A stretch of DNA of 64,000 bases from assembly GCA_034620365.1 (NCBI GenBank), contig JAQGEQ010000079.1, positions 62,001-126,000 on the forward strand, given 5' to 3'. The DNA is from Pegea sp. RAD2-039 (taxonomy: Eukaryota; Chordata; Thaliacea; Salpida; Salpidae). The position numbers and the translations under genes are program-made. The notes under the pieces are model-generated. The model was given only the letters and a program-made list of their open reading frames with translations. It made no database searches and was not told where the DNA came from. Positions 1 to 12,775 of this stretch are shown in pieces. The first letter of the stretch is position 1. Every line of letters begins with the position of its first letter.

Positions 1-176
1 TCTTTGGTGCAAACAATGTCTTGTAAATTACGCAAACACCACCGCTTCTATCATACAGTCTGTCACAACGAAAAAACTAGAAAAGAATCAGGATATAACG
101 GTTTCAACCAAGTTTCAGTCAACAAGCTTTCCACCGGAAAATTTGTGTTAATAATCGACCGCGCGTTGAAGAACAT
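1..176 (-). mobile_element. LINE ORF2, start of apurinic-type endonuclease (fragment)
   Basis: Read on the minus strand, this stretch gives FNARSIIN followed by TETWLKPLYPDSF and, after a frame change, DRLYDRSGGVCVIYK. These match the opening of the APE-type endonuclease of CR1/Jockey LINE ORF2 (NARS, ITETWL, R-GGGV blocks). The reading frame is broken once, so this copy is probably dead. It runs off the window edge and lies just downstream of the ORF1-like frame at 214-903, the expected ORF1-ORF2 order. The family assignment comes from motif recognition only. Confidence 0.7.
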
Positions 177-213
177 ACCTAATGTAAAAGAAGAATTGTC
201 TTTTTGGCGCTTG

Positions 214-903
214 TTAGATTTGATTATAAGCTTCTGTCAATTGATATCTTGGGCTGGAAGGATGGTATTCACAATTGTGTGCGAAGAAGATGTGAAAAAA
301 AGATATGTTACCAATGGTTATTTGCCACTTCCGTTTTTTGAAAAAAACCTTGACAGTTCTCAAGGCCCATGGTGGACCTCGAACTTTATATTTGAAGTCA
401 GTTGGTTGTTCCTTCAGACTTCGGTTAAACGCCTTTTTTAAAGGACGCTTATTTTCTAAGCGATTATCTTCACACATATCATGTTCTACTGTAATGCGCT
501 CGAATTTTTTGTCAAGCTTTAGTTTATACAGCTTCACAAGAAATTTGTGTTTGTCCCAACTTTCCCGAAGGGATATTTTCAACAGTCTTTGATAATCTAA
601 GCTTTTCGTTCCAATTCTGGTCATTGATACTTTTGGGACGTCCACAAAATCAAGGCCTTGAGAGCACATTTGATTAAAAAATTTACTTCTATTATCTTTA
701 TTAGTCTCAGAGACATTAAAGATGATGATATTGATTTCTCTGTCCTTAAGGTCCAAAGTAAATTTTTTGTGCGTGTCGGTAACCTTCTTGGCAAGAATCT
801 GTACCCTACTAGCACTTTTGTCAAAATCGGAATCACCGAAAATCGAGGTCCATGTGACGGGCTTCTTTGTAGAGGCATCCATTTTATCTATTGATTTGGA
901 CAA
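214..903 (-). mobile_element. LINE ORF1 protein (RRM-like, nucleic-acid chaperone type)
   Basis: A 229-codon open frame reading leftwards. It carries the pattern of CR1/Jockey ORF1 proteins: a strand-like NIIIFNVSE block, a central region with R-IGTKS, a basic segment, then YKVRGPPWALRTVK near the end. ORF1 proteins bind the element's RNA and help target-primed reverse transcription. No in-frame ATG opens the full frame (the first is near 883), so the true N-terminus is probably lost or frameshifted. A minus-strand 5' leader may extend to about 1100. The frame is intact for about 690 bases, which suggests a fairly young copy. The plus-strand open frames here are shadows. Confidence 0.75.
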
Positions 904-1100
904 ACTAGAATTTTTTTGTTGATTTCGGATTCAAATTTGGCTACTTTAGCTGATGTCGGACAATAGGTTTAAAATAGAATTAGATTTAATGCAGAACCAT
1001 TTAAACGCCATTTGGTTGTTATCAAACATATCATAAATTCACTTGCTCACATCACTATAGGAGAAATAAAACCAGGAGAGATATTTAATACATTCTATTG

Positions 1101-3165
1101 CCGGATCTTTACCGGAGCAAATTTATTGTAGTTTAAATGAAGTTTATTGAATACTTTTTACTTTAATGTTTTTTATATCAGCACAATCAGTTATTCAAAC
1201 AAAAAATATTATTCTAATTTCTAACAAATTGCGTTAAAGATGATTTCCAGCAGTCTTAATCCTTCAAAAAGCATTTTTGAGCCATGCAAAAGCTTTCTCA
1301 GCATTGTCAGTTACTTTCATTGGCAAGAAATTTGAATAACTGTTGTGATAGACTTGTTTAAAGTTAAATTGTTTCAAAGCTACTTTCAATTATTCAAACT
1401 AATCTATTAGGAAAAGTTTATTGTGTTTATAATCATAAATTAGACTATAATAAAGAAAAGTTTAGAAACTCATCAAAAGCTTGCAAGACTCTAAGGTGGC
1501 AACAAAAGTCACCAAGAGACGAAAAGCTGATTTTTTGATACAAGTGCACCAAATTATACTTGGTGTTGACTTAGATTTCAGCAAGCATTGATTACTTGTA
1601 ACTTATATAGCTACATGATTTTGTAAATCTGTTAAAAAAGTGGTTATCTTTTATCCAAGGGTTTAAAAAAAGGTGAAATCATTTAACTATATTAGTAATG
1701 TTTTTGTTTCTTAACTAATACTATTTATTACGATTTTATGGCCTAATTTAATTTACGTTTGCATAAACATCATATAATTATCAAGTATAAGTAAAGTTTT
1801 AATGACCTATAGACTAACATTAAATAATTATTAATAGCTATTTAATAACAAAGAAAGAATATTATTTTACGCTAAGCATGTTAATAACATGTAGACCCGT
1901 ATTAGCATTTAACTAATTTTAGGTTTAAACTTGATATCGATTAAATTGCTAAATGTTATAGTTGGTTACTTTTGATCTATTTACATTGCTTATTAAAGAT
2001 CTTTACAGCATTCTAAGATGTAGTTTTTAAGCAGCAATACTAATTATACTTATAACGTCTCTGAGTAATCTTAACTTACAAGCTTCATAAATAATTTTTT
2101 AAAGCAATATTTCATAATTTAAGATTTTATGAAAGCGTTATTTTTTAAAATATTTATTAATGATCAAGTTCTTACAAGCCATGTTGTTTCTAATTTTCAA
2201 AGGCTGCTTCAAATTTTTCTCTTCATTTTTTTAAAAATATTATAAATCTTTTTCTAAAATCTTAGTTGTAAAAGAAAGCATTTGTTAGTTACTGAATATT
2301 CGAATATTAATTTTAAGAAATTTTACAATGATCAATGAGTTAATAGTATTATTCTTACAAGCAAGTAATTGTATAATTCGTTGCTATTAATGCTTATTTG
2401 TTTGGCTAATTTTTTATTCTCGCATTTTGATCTTGTGATTAAGTAATTTCCCACAGTTTCAACTTTCGTATTTACTTATATTTACCAAAGAGTAATTATC
2501 ATATACTTTTGGCTAGCAATTGGCCAGACTAAATTTTCTGTCAAGATATTTGTTTATATTATTTTTCATCTCAATTTTGTAGTTTGTTCGAAACATGTTT
2601 AGTTTATTTTCTGTTATTTGTTGAAATTCTAAATTTTTCGAACATATAAAAAATAATTGAAGAATGAAATTTTGTTAAGGTTAAATTAAAAAAGTTTATT
2701 AAATAAAAATGATCAATAAATAAAAGTTTGAGATTATATTTTTGAAACTAATGGGTTCAAACTAAATCTTATTTAATTTTTATGTGAAATAAAAATGGTT
2801 TTATTGAATAAGTTTTTTACTTTTAATACTTTAATTATTTTCATCAAATTATTTAAAGATATTATAAACATAGAATAATATTTTTTTATGGTTTTCTATG
2901 CTAACTTTTAATAATAAAACTTATATTTGTTTACAAATATTTAAAGTTCTATAACAATTTTTATTATATAGATAGTTCTTTAACTTTCTAGCCTTTTATT
3001 TTAGTCCTTTTTGTAATTAACTTTTATAAGCTTACTCATTTTCAAACAAGTATTTCACTTGCTTGATATATTTAGTTATATTTTTAATCTGTATTTTTTT
3101 AAGTTTAATATTTTTAAAAACAATTTTATACATTTTTAAGGTTTATATTTTGTGGTTGATATGAT
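1101..3165. other. A+T-rich intergenic stretch
   Basis: Very A+T-rich sequence with no convincing coding frame, RNA gene or repeat visible. It lies between the LINE 5' end and the CCDC6-like gene and should contain that gene's promoter and any 5' UTR exon. An AG that could serve as a splice acceptor sits about 27 bases before the ATG. Confidence 0.5.
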
Positions 3166-4395
3166 ATGTCTGAGCCATTATCCTATTTAGAGGAAGCTGT
3201 AAATCTCAGTAGTGACATATCAGATACTGATGACATGACTGGTCCAGGCGAATTAAGTGTTAGGATTGCGTCACTTCAACAAGAGAACAGAGTTCTCAAA
3301 GTTGAACTAGAAACTTATAAGCTTCGCTGCAAAGTTCTTCAGGAAAAGAATAAGGATCTAAGACAAGCTAGTGTTTCGATACAAGCTCGTGCAGAACAGG
3401 AAGAAGAATATATTTCTAATACTTTGATGAAAAAGATCAATGAGTTGAAGAAAGAAAAAGAAACTTTGGTTAATAAGTATGAAAATGAAGAAGAGTTTCT
3501 AACTAATGAGCTTCAAAGACAACTTAATCAGATCCGGCAAGAAAAGGTTGAACTTGAACAAACTCTTGAAAAAGAACAAGAAAAGCAAGTGAATACTTTG
3601 ATGAGAAAAATAGAAAAGTTAAAACGTGAAACTCATGAAAAGCATTTCAAGTTAGAAGAGCTTAGAAGAGAAAAAATTGATTTGGAAAATACACTTGAGA
3701 AAGAACAGGAGGGATTAGTTAATAGATTATGGAAAAAAATGGACAAATTAGAAACTGAAAAAAGACTGCTTCAAGAAAAACTAAATCAACCCATAAGTGC
3801 CCCACCATCTCCAAGACAGTCGATATCATTGGATGCAAATCATGATAATTTAACTGCTCATGTTAGGTACTTGAAGAATGAAGTGGAGTGGTTAAGAAGA
3901 CAACTTAAGAGTGTTCAAAATGAAAGAGATTCCAAAATGAATCTGGTTATGAGTGAAGAACGAAATCTTCGAGAAGAAAATGCTAGACTTCAACAACAAC
4001 TGATCTTAGAAACTGAACGTCGTGAGGCCTTATCAAGACAGTTATCTGAATCTGAATCAAGCTTAGAAATGGATGATGAAAGTAGGCAATATATGGATTG
4101 TAAGCGAGATTTGTCACATTCATCAAGTTATAGACAACGAACTATATCAAGTCCTGTACCTCATACAATTGTGAAAAGTAGATCTATTTCACCGTTTACA
4201 ACAAGTCAAGCTGGTTCTTCAAACTTTGCGTCTCCATCACAATTTTCTTCCAAGCTAAATCAACCTTTGAATCCATCTGCTCCTGGTGCCAGCCTCTTAA
4301 GCTGTATGGCATCAAGTAGTCAACAAGATTCCATAGATGAAAATAGCTTTATTAAGCCATGTTCTTCACCCTCAGCCTCTAAAAAAGCTAATTAA
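3166..4395 (+). CDS. CCDC6: CCDC6-like coiled-coil protein, single exon
   Basis: A 409-residue protein. Residues about 30-215 are an almost uninterrupted coiled coil with the CCDC6 pattern: [18 protein letters not shown], an [12 protein letters not shown] block, and the repeated ENTLEKEQE / [10 protein letters not shown] segments. A SAPPSPRQ linker (a 14-3-3/SH3-like Ser-Pro stretch) follows, then a second short coiled coil (about 225-295) and a Ser/Pro-rich tail. CCDC6 is a cytosolic and nuclear scaffold linked to the DNA-damage checkpoint in vertebrates; that role is inherited knowledge, not visible here. The ATG follows an A+T-rich leader, and an acidic stretch follows the start. Unlike every other intact gene in the window it has no intron in the coding region, so it may be a retrocopy or have lost its introns. 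The length is close to the vertebrate protein (about 470 residues). Confidence 0.9.
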   Translation: MSEPLSYLEEAVNLSSDISDTDDMTGPGELSVRIASLQQENRVLKVELETYKLRCKVLQEKNKDLRQASVSIQARAEQEEEYISNTLMKKINELKKEKETLVNKYENEEEFLTNELQRQLNQIRQEKVELEQTLEKEQEKQVNTLMRKIEKLKRETHEKHFKLEELRREKIDLENTLEKEQEGLVNRLWKKMDKLETEKRLLQEKLNQPISAPPSPRQSISLDANHDNLTAHVRYLKNEVEWLRRQLKSVQNERDSKMNLVMSEERNLREENARLQQQLILETERREALSRQLSESESSLEMDDESRQYMDCKRDLSHSSSYRQRTISSPVPHTIVKSRSISPFTTSQAGSSNFASPSQFSSKLNQPLNPSAPGASLLSCMASSSQQDSIDENSFIKPCSSPSASKKAN

Positions 4396-4973
4396 CTTTT
4401 GAAATTTTTAACAAACATTTTAGTTTATTTCTGATTTATTTAGCTTCTGAAGCCTAATTTAGCTCATGATAATTTATTTTCTAATTAAGAACATTTAATG
4501 TTGCATTATTTGCTTAAAAATTATCATATTTTGTTTGTTAGTCAAAATTGATTTCTGTTTAATTGTAATCAGCTTAGTATGGATATTAAAAATTTGCTAT
4601 GTAAGGTAGTTGAAATTTTGTATATCATGAAATATAAATTAAATTAAAGTCCCAAACATAGTTGAAATTATTAGATGATTTTGTAAACCTTTCTAGCATG
4701 CTATCACTAGTTTTTTTTTATATCTGCTTTCTACTAGAACCATTCTAGTTTTTATTTTCTTAGCATATATTTTTTAGTCTACAAGTTAAGTCTTTGGCTA
4801 AAAATAAAAAGGATTACTTAACTAATTTTCTAAGTTTATCAGAAATAATACTGTTTTTATTAAGTTATTTGAATGCTGCTTGAACAGCTGATGTTGAAAC
4901 TGAATATAGTATGTTCATTTGTTTACCTTGTGCTGCAGATTTATAAATAATAATAAATGATAAAGCTTCAGTG

Positions 4974-7900
4974 ATGACTGCAAGATTTAAGCAAATTGTT
5001 TGTCCTCTTATCTGCTCTTGTATTGGGCTTATTATAGTAGTTATTGCATCTGTTTTAATTGGAGTAGGAACCGTTAATAGCTTAATCAAGCAAATGATTA
5101 ATAATGTGAGTCAGTAGTTTGTATTATTTTGACAGTTAAAAAATATATATTATAAAATATTTGATTGATCAATTAATACTTAAATTTAATTAAGTGTTTC
5201 TTAGACTTAAGCCTGCACTTAAGGTGGGCTCAAAGCATGTTTAGAGAACCACTTAATTAATTGATGAAAAGACAATTGATAGAAACCTAACTGAGATCTG
5301 TACACCAACTATAGAAACTTAATATTAGAAACAAATCCTATCACTGACAGCCTGCAATAAACCATTAAATAGATCATTAAAGAATCAATAGTTTTAGAAG
5401 TATATTCATTATTTAGAAGAATTCTTTTGAGGAAGCAAAAGTTTGAAGACATTTGGTGTGTTAACATTTTGTAATTTGTCCAGCAACTAGTCATCAGTTT
5501 GGGATCCCCAATTTTTTCACAATGGATGGATCCTGCTCCACCAATTTATATGCAGTACTGGTTCTTTAATGTCACCAACCCTAATGAGATTATTAATGGA
5601 GAAAAACCAATACTGAAAGAGGTTGGACCTCTTACATACAGGTGAAATGTTTGTTTTTATGTTTATTACCTCCTAGTATATCTGAATAGGAATTTTATTT
5701 AAGATATTTTGTAAGTTTATAAAAAAAAACTTTTCTTTATACTGAGTTTTGAATTTTTATTGTAAAAACTTTGATTATATTTGATGCAGTAACTCTAATG
5801 ACTACTTTTACGTTTTGTTGTATGTACAGGCTGTACCAACCAAGATATGATGTTGCTTTCTATGTCAATGATACTGTTGAATATAAATTCAATCATACTG
5901 TAGTACTAGACGAAAGTCTTTCTCGTTTACTTCCAAACCAGAATATTACTCAAATCAACATGCCCATTGTGGTAAATAATATTTATTTTTCTTAAACAAT
6001 CACTTATCAAATCTACAAAGTTCTAGATTGGTCCAAAGGGCTGAAATATTTTTATAAACATTATCTACTTAAACTGAATTTTTATGAACTTTGTTTACAG
6101 ACTATCTCTTCTATGCTCAGCAGTTTATCGAAACCACTACAAACGATGGCTAAAGTACTTTTAAAACCTTTTAAAAACAGTGACTTGTTCGTAACTCATA
6201 CTGCCGAAGAGTTTCTTTACGGTTATGATGACCCTATTTTTTCAATCCTCAATAAATTTATGCCTTCAGTAATTCCTGCTAAATTTGGATTGTTTTATCA
6301 GGTTTTTGAACATTTACATGAAACATTTGCTCAGCTTGTTTTAAAACTTAAAAATTTTATTTGAATGAAACTTTAATTACGACAACAAAAATCCTTTTTT
6401 CAGTTTAATAATTCAGATGATGGAACCTATCTCGTCAAAACTGGTCGACAAAGTGTTAAAAATGTCAATATTCTTGAAAAATGGAATCATCAAAGGTTAT
6501 CTTCACTAAATTTTCTTCATTTTATCAACTTTATTTTCAAACAACTTTTTTTCTCGTTGAAATTTGTTAATTGATTAAAAGTTCCCAAATTTTCTAGTTC
6601 CCTTTCCTGGTGGGCAACTGACCAATGTAATATGATAAATGGAACAGGTTCGAGACTTGTTATCAAATATATTAACTAAATATCTAATATTTTAGAAATG
6701 ATATCAAAATTTTGAATTTCATTTATACAGATGGTGTTTATATGAAAGCAGACTTGAAAAAATCTGATATTTTATACATTTACAACAGCGATATTTGCAG
6801 GTATCTCATTTAGTTCGATAATTATCAACCAAATTATATCTCGACTTGTAATAAAAAAAGATTTTATTTTTAGGTCTATTTATGTGGTTTATGAAAGTGA
6901 AACGAAAGTTCGAGGAATAGATACTTTCAGGTTCAGCGTTCCTCCACAAGTCTTTGAAAGTCCTTTGAAGAACGAAAACAACAAAGGTTTTTGTAGTGGT
7001 TACCCGAGTAAGTAATCATCTCACACATATTCCATTCTTAAAACCCGTCTTTAATGCCAACTTGTCTTTGGCTTCAAATTTTCACTTGAACTCGAGATAT
7101 ATTTTAAGATCGAAATATTTGAAATTGAATTATTATCACTCCATTTAAAGTAATAAAACAAACAGATCGATTATCGGCAGTTTTGTGAAATGACAGAATC
7201 AGGTAGTATAAGCTAACTTAGAAAAACAAATTGCTTTTACCCTCTATTTCATTTTGACGACAATTGTTGATGTGAACAAACTTGAATTACTATTAATGGA
7301 AATCAAGCTTATAGGTTTACTCGAGCGACAACTAACTACTTGAACTAAATATGATCTTATAAGCTCTTCACTTTATTCAGTGAAGTATTTTGTGAAATCC
7401 TCAAAATGACAACCAACGCTGCTATTAGTAGAAATGTTTTTATAAAAATATGAACAAAATAGAACTTGCCAAATTTCTGATCAATATATTTGATGGTGAA
7501 AACTAATTTACGTTTATCTATCTGTGGTGGTGATGGTTGTACGTTTAACAGTTGAAAGTAGTTCAAAAGAAAATGAATTATTCACGATAGTAATATAGAT
7601 CGAATATTTTTTATTTGCTGCCTAATAGATACGATTTTCAAATGCTGGAAATAAGTTATCTGTCGTGAATGTCATCTTGGCTTTGTTAGAAAAAAAAAAC
7701 ATTTTTTATGAATTCTTCTCCGGTGTATTTGGCTCTTTAATTTGTAGAATCTTTGAAAAAGTCTTGTGAAGAAGTAGTTGATGATAGTTAAGAGGCTCTG
7801 ATTCATTTCTCCCTCATCATGTGATCTTAATATAATTTGAAATTGTCATTAGATTGCCTGAGAGATGGAGTCTTGGACATAGGGCCATGTAAACAAGGGG

Positions 7901-8758
7901 CGCCGGTCATCATGTCCTGTCCTCATTTCTACATGGCAGACCCTTCTTATCAGAATGCAGTTATTGGCATGCATCCTCGTAAAGAAGTCCATGAAACATA
8001 CTTGGATATCGAACCAGTTTGTTGACTTTTCACTCCACTTTCTATCTACATGTTACTTCTTACAGATGACTGGAGCAATCTTTTCAGCCAACAAAAGACT
8101 TCAAGCAAATATTTATCTTAAACCATCTTCGCTTTTTAACCAACTTAATGGAGTGAATGAAACAATCTTTCCAATAGTTTGGTTGAACGAGGTGAAAGCT
8201 TCTTTCCATCATCAACTTCTTATCACATCTACTTTGAACTTTGATCTAATTATTGACAATTTTCATCAATTAATTACTCAAAACGTCAAAACAAACATTT
8301 TTTCACAAATCATCTTACTATTATTTTTTTAACATATTCATTATGTTTGTTTTCAACCTTAGAGTATATTCTTGGATATACAAACAAGTAAAACTTTTAA
8401 AAATGAAGTTTTAAGAGGTATCAATGTAGCTAGAGATCTGCAATATGTCGTCCTTTCTGTTGGAATCGTCACCTTTACGATAGCCGTCTTGATTCTTATT
8501 TTTCAAGTGAGTCAATTTTCATAGAGAATCATGTGTTATTAACATCTTAATAATGTTATTTATGAAAAAATCTGATTTTATGTTCACTAAGTAATTCAAA
8601 CTGTATTTATTTTACAAGTTGATTATTAACTGACTCTAATTCTGTATCTAACTCTAACTAACAATTTAATTTAAAATTCAATTTTGCAGAAGTATACCAA
8701 AACTCATCAAAAATTAGAATCTGAAGATGATGATGAGGAACCAATTATTCGTTCCTAA
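4974..8758 (+). CDS. CD36/LIMP-2 (SCARB) family scavenger receptor, 12 exons
   Basis: Exons: 4974-5105, 5484-5641, 5830-5971, 6101-6301, 6404-6495, 6598-6647, 6731-6800, 6874-7007, 7853-8016, 8066-8191, 8363-8506, 8690-8758. All junctions keep phase and give 493 residues, the usual family length. Architecture: short cytosolic N-terminus, first membrane span about 8-30, large ectodomain, second span about 451-471, 22-residue tail. Family marks: [10 protein letters not shown] and GPLTYR early, [59 protein letters not shown]. Many N-glycosylation sites are present. These proteins bind lipids or lipoproteins, or escort lysosomal enzymes. The tail ends in an acidic run followed by EEPIIRS, resembling the acidic dileucine-type lysosomal sorting signal of LIMP-2, so a lysosomal role is the better guess. 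The ATG at 4974 directly precedes the first span. A polyadenylation signal AATAAA lies at 8906. Confidence 0.93.
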
Positions 8759-10129
8759 AATTATTTTTCATTAATTTTGCCAAATTTACAAAATTATTCA
8801 TTATTTTTCTTTAAATGTCGAAATTGCTACATTCTTCAATTTTAGCTTGAAAACCACAATCATAATTAATATTGATTGATTGAAATTATTTATTATTGCC
8901 TATCGAATAAATTTTGAATTTAAATATTTACAAAAATGTTCTGAAATATCAATGAAAAAGTTGTTTGAATTCAGTCCGATGTCTTTGTGACTAGAAGATA
9001 AAAACTGATTTTAAATACTCTAAAAGTGGGTTCAATCTCTAACAGGTTATGAAATAGTACGCTTAGTGCTTGTTGTTTCAGACTTTTTGCAGCACAATAT
9101 TTTTTCATTTGTGGAATTAATTTAAACAAATTTCAATGACAAAATAGACATCTGTTAATCTGTTTCAATTTTCCTACTTTCTATAAAATATCATTTGTAG
9201 ATTCGTGTCTCAAGATCTAGAATGTGAATAAGAAGCAAGATATCTTGTAGCAAGTCATTTATCCTTCATTCACAAATAAGGTTATTATGAAAAAAGCTAT
9301 AAATCGTCGCAACTAAATTATGAGACTACTGTATAAAAAAAGTTCAAATAATAAGACATTGTTTAAAGAAGATTAGCGATTAACATCAGGTGTTTAATCC
9401 ATTGTAGAAAGATTCTTTTTCAAATTTCTTGTTTTGAGAATCGCAATAAGAGAGATCATTTTTAGTAGGCTTATTATCAATGCTGAATTTTGTATATATA
9501 TTATTGATATTATTATGTATATATTAGATCTTTTGTGGTTAATGACTTCGTTAATAACAAACTCTTTTCATCAAGCACTAACTTAAAAGCACAAAGTTTA
9601 ACTTAAGGATAAGTTATCAATGAATTTAGACCCGATTTTTATTGGCTGGAAGTTTTACAAGCCATGGTACTAAATTATTTTACATAACGATTATTCTACT
9701 TATTAAAATCCTTCACAACATTTGGATTAAACAATTCGGATTTCGTAAAATTTTGTTTTTTGTTTTTAATACTTTTGTTGTACGGCACATTCCTTTTCGG
9801 AATAACAAAAAAGAAATAAAATACAAGAGCCCTGAAAAAACTTATTCAAACTGAACACGTGACGTGCGAATAAACCTTTAACAAGAAATATTCAAAACAT
9901 TTACTAGTCTGCATCAATTTCAAATATTTTTAATCAATACTTTAGTTGCGATTTATCTTATAGCAAAAGATAAGAATAATTTTTTCAAATAAAATTTTAC
10001 ACTTCTATACTCAATTGTAAAAAACATTACAAACTTCAAACTGACAAAAAAAGTTAGAAAAAATTTTATCTAAACTTATATTCTTAATACCGTAAATATT
10101 CCAAACATTTTACTTTTATAGTTTTACTA
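8759..10129. other. Intergenic, 3' UTR of the CD36-like gene then A+T-rich DNA
   Basis: The first 150 bases should be the 3' UTR, with AATAAA at 8906-8911. Beyond that I see no gene; the short open frame at 9642-9854 lacks splice context and recognisable motifs and is probably chance. Confidence 0.5.
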
Positions 10130-10487
10130 TATATAAAGAAGAAAAAATGGCCTGCTTCGGCCGAGAGCGACCATGCTGTAAGCCAGGACAAAAACTATAG
10201 AGATGCAGTTGTTTTGTATGAAACAGGACTCTACTGTCCAAGCCAGCGAGGTTATGCAGCGGAACAGACGGACTGATGCAGCTGCGTCTGACTTGCGTCA
10301 CAGAAGCCGCCACTTAGTACAGTGACGAACTGCCTACGAGGATTCAACTCCGGTTTTAAGGTCAGAGTTTTGAACCTTCTAGAAGTGTTTTCATTGTAAC
10401 AGACTAACTAGGCGCTTTTACCTGGGTATTTTTTATGAAATTTTTCTTGTCGCTGTCCACATGGGCTCGAGCCGCCTAAACTCGAAA
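10130..10487 (-). mobile_element. Probable SINE body, 3' of the tRNA-like head
   Basis: A conspicuously G+C-richer block in A+T-rich surroundings. Read on the minus strand it continues directly from the tRNA-like head at 10488-10565. It has GCGACAAGAAAA about 40 bases after the head (shared with the second SINE near 44120), then about 280 bases of unknown body, ending in an A+T-rich tail near 10130. I do not recognise the body family. It could instead be a second, unrelated insertion placed next to a short SINE. The open frames here are chance. Confidence 0.45.
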
Positions 10488-10565
10488 TGTGTTCGCCTGG
10501 GCTCGAACCAGAGACCTTTCGCGAGTCAGTCGGACTTATAATCGCTACACTACGGAGACGAACAC
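10488..10565 (-). mobile_element. tRNA-derived SINE head (tRNA-Val-like)
   Basis: The minus strand folds partly like a tRNA: acceptor stem GTGTTCG pairs with CGAACAC, the T arm TCTGG/CCAGG closes a TTCGAGC loop, and a perfect box B GGTTCGAGCCC is present. Box A and the D region (CCGTAGTGTAGCGATTA) and the CGCGAAAGGTC segment resemble eukaryotic tRNA-Val, and the triplet at the anticodon position would be GAC. The anticodon stem has two mismatches, and the sequence continues without a normal tRNA 3' end, so a SINE head fits better than a functional tRNA gene. Confidence 0.65.
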
Positions 10566-10566
10566 A

Positions 10567-12775
10567 ATACTTAAGAATATATCTCCCATTAAATCGTCTT
10601 GTTAGCAACTTTTTTCATAAACTTGTCTAGTTAGTATTTGGTCAGATAATCATTTTGTTGTTTAAACGAGGCAACAAATGCGATCTACAATTTACAAGAG
10701 CCTTATAAGTGCATATGTGTTTTATTAGATTAACAACGTGCAGAAATATGTTTTAATTTTTTGAAGCCTTATTAATGTGATGCAGAAATGTTACTAACTC
10801 TTTGATTAAGCGTTACCACATTCAAAACTGCGCAGAGTAATCACTTCACTCGCTGTTGACGATGTAGAGTTAGTTTCCTTTTTAATAATCTGAAACTTTG
10901 CTTTTTTAATCAGCTAGCTATTTAAATTGAATATTTTCTATATGATCAAGTTATCTGTTTAGTCGACTTAGTCTCACTAGACAGCCTTGATATTTCTTTT
11001 AATATTATGAAGAAAAGATCTCTGTTAATATAAATTTCTTGTACACTTTTTGCTAAAATCACTTTATATTACCCATTATTGAAGTTCTTAAGCTGGAATT
11101 GTAAATGATACTTAATAGTAGCAAGAATCAAGAGGAATTATGGATATGCAACCAAAATCCTCATGCCTTTCCAGTTATATAGAAATATCTTTCATTCACA
11201 ACTTTCAGGTAAATAACTATACTGACGTTACTGATAAAAGTAATTCATTAAAATTAAATTCCTTATTAAGCCTGGGGCAACTTAATCTGGAAATTAAGTT
11301 TTTTAAAAACCAGAATATTATTCAAGCATTATGGTATCTTACAATTGGAAACGCTGGTGTAACACCTTCGTCTACTATGCACTACATTAAATATTTTTAT
11401 CAAATGTCAATACTGTCACGTTTTCCTTTTTTTCTTTTTTTGGCCTCAATTAGAATAATTTAAACTCTCGATTAAGTCAAAATTATGGCTCATAAAATTT
11501 GAAAACTAGTTAATAAAGAATTTTGTTGAACTTATAAAAAGTTAAGTTTGTTTCTGAAGAAATTTTGTGAAAGATAATAGATATAAATACATTTTAACAT
11601 ATCTGATAAAGTAATTTAAAGATATTTTGTTATATTAATAAACAACTGCTATTAGTTTTTGTGCAATTATTTGAAAAGAGGTTTATTTATTATTTGATTT
11701 ATATATTTGAATAATTTTCAGGCTAATTCTTTTCATCTGCTTATAAACTTTTTTGAAACTGGCAATAAGTACAACAACATAAATGTATTTTTATCTACTT
11801 TTTGTCTATTTGCTCAACTATACTAGAATTATATGATAAAACTAGTCATTAAAAGGTGATTTTTTAAATTTTACTTATTTTATTACTCTACAAAATTTAT
11901 ATCTCTATTTATTATGAAAGACTTGTTGTAATCAAAATTCATTTAGCTTATAATTAAAAAGATACTTTAATATTATTATTATATTACTTCATTACTATTA
12001 TTACTTCATCATTTCAATTTTTAGTAATTAATATTTATCACTTTATTTTGAAATGTAATTTATAAATTTTTTTTGTGAGTTTAGTAGTATATTTTTATGC
12101 ATATTTGTAATTATCACAATTTGCAAAAAATAAAAAAATAAAAAGTATCTCTAACTTTTAATGTAAATAGTAATTTACAATAAAAATATGAATTTAAGAT
12201 AGGTTCAAAAAGTTAAAGAGAAGTTGAAGGTTGATTTTCTTGTTGAAGTATTGCTTCAATGAAACTAAAGCTTAGTTGAACCATTTTTTTTAAATTTTGT
12301 ATTTTGCTGTTTGTATTTTTAGAAGTAGTTGATTGTCAAGATTTCAAAAATTTGATTAAAATAATGAGCAAATGAAATGTTATTTTACTAATTGGAAGAA
12401 TTATCATAATAACAATTCTTCTGTTTGATACATGCTTTGTTTTTAGTTTATTTTTTAATTTTCATTCTTGAAACTTTGTTAAGAATTTCTCCAATGTTGC
12501 TTTTAAACTAAAAAATCTAAATATAAATGCGCATGTAATTGTTGTTATGCTAATAAAACTGTCAACACTGGTCTGATTGATTGCAAAAATTATGTTTGTA
12601 CTATTTGATATATCCTAGTAACAGATGGAAAAACCCATTCATGCATATCTTGATGTTATTAGCTAGAATAAAAATAATTTTCATTGCTTCAGCCTTTTAT
12701 AATATTTATTAATGCTATCTAATTTGTTTTTTACAGATCTTTTTGTAGTTTTATAGGACACAAAATATTTAAATC
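10567..12775. other. Intergenic, upstream of SETD2
   Basis: A+T-rich. Simple ATT/ATTT-rich tracts lie near 11960-12010. The open frame at 11140-11463 has no recognisable motif. Acceptor-like sequences (ttacag, tttgtag, ttatag) occur in the last 45 bases before the SETD2 ATG and suggest a 5' UTR intron or a trans-splice acceptor. Confidence 0.5.

Noticed and set aside
4-441. Plus-strand 145-residue frame
   Set aside because: Shadow of the minus-strand LINE ORF1/ORF2, whose motifs (VRGPPWALR, TETWL) are recognisable.
10488-10565. Functional tRNA-Val(GAC) gene
   Set aside because: The anticodon stem has two mismatches, the GAC anticodon is not the usual eukaryotic one, and sequence shared with another SINE-like copy continues past the 3' end. 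A SINE head fits better.
11140-11463. 107-residue open frame as a gene upstream of SETD2
   Set aside because: No domain, composition like the surrounding A+T-rich DNA, no splice partners.
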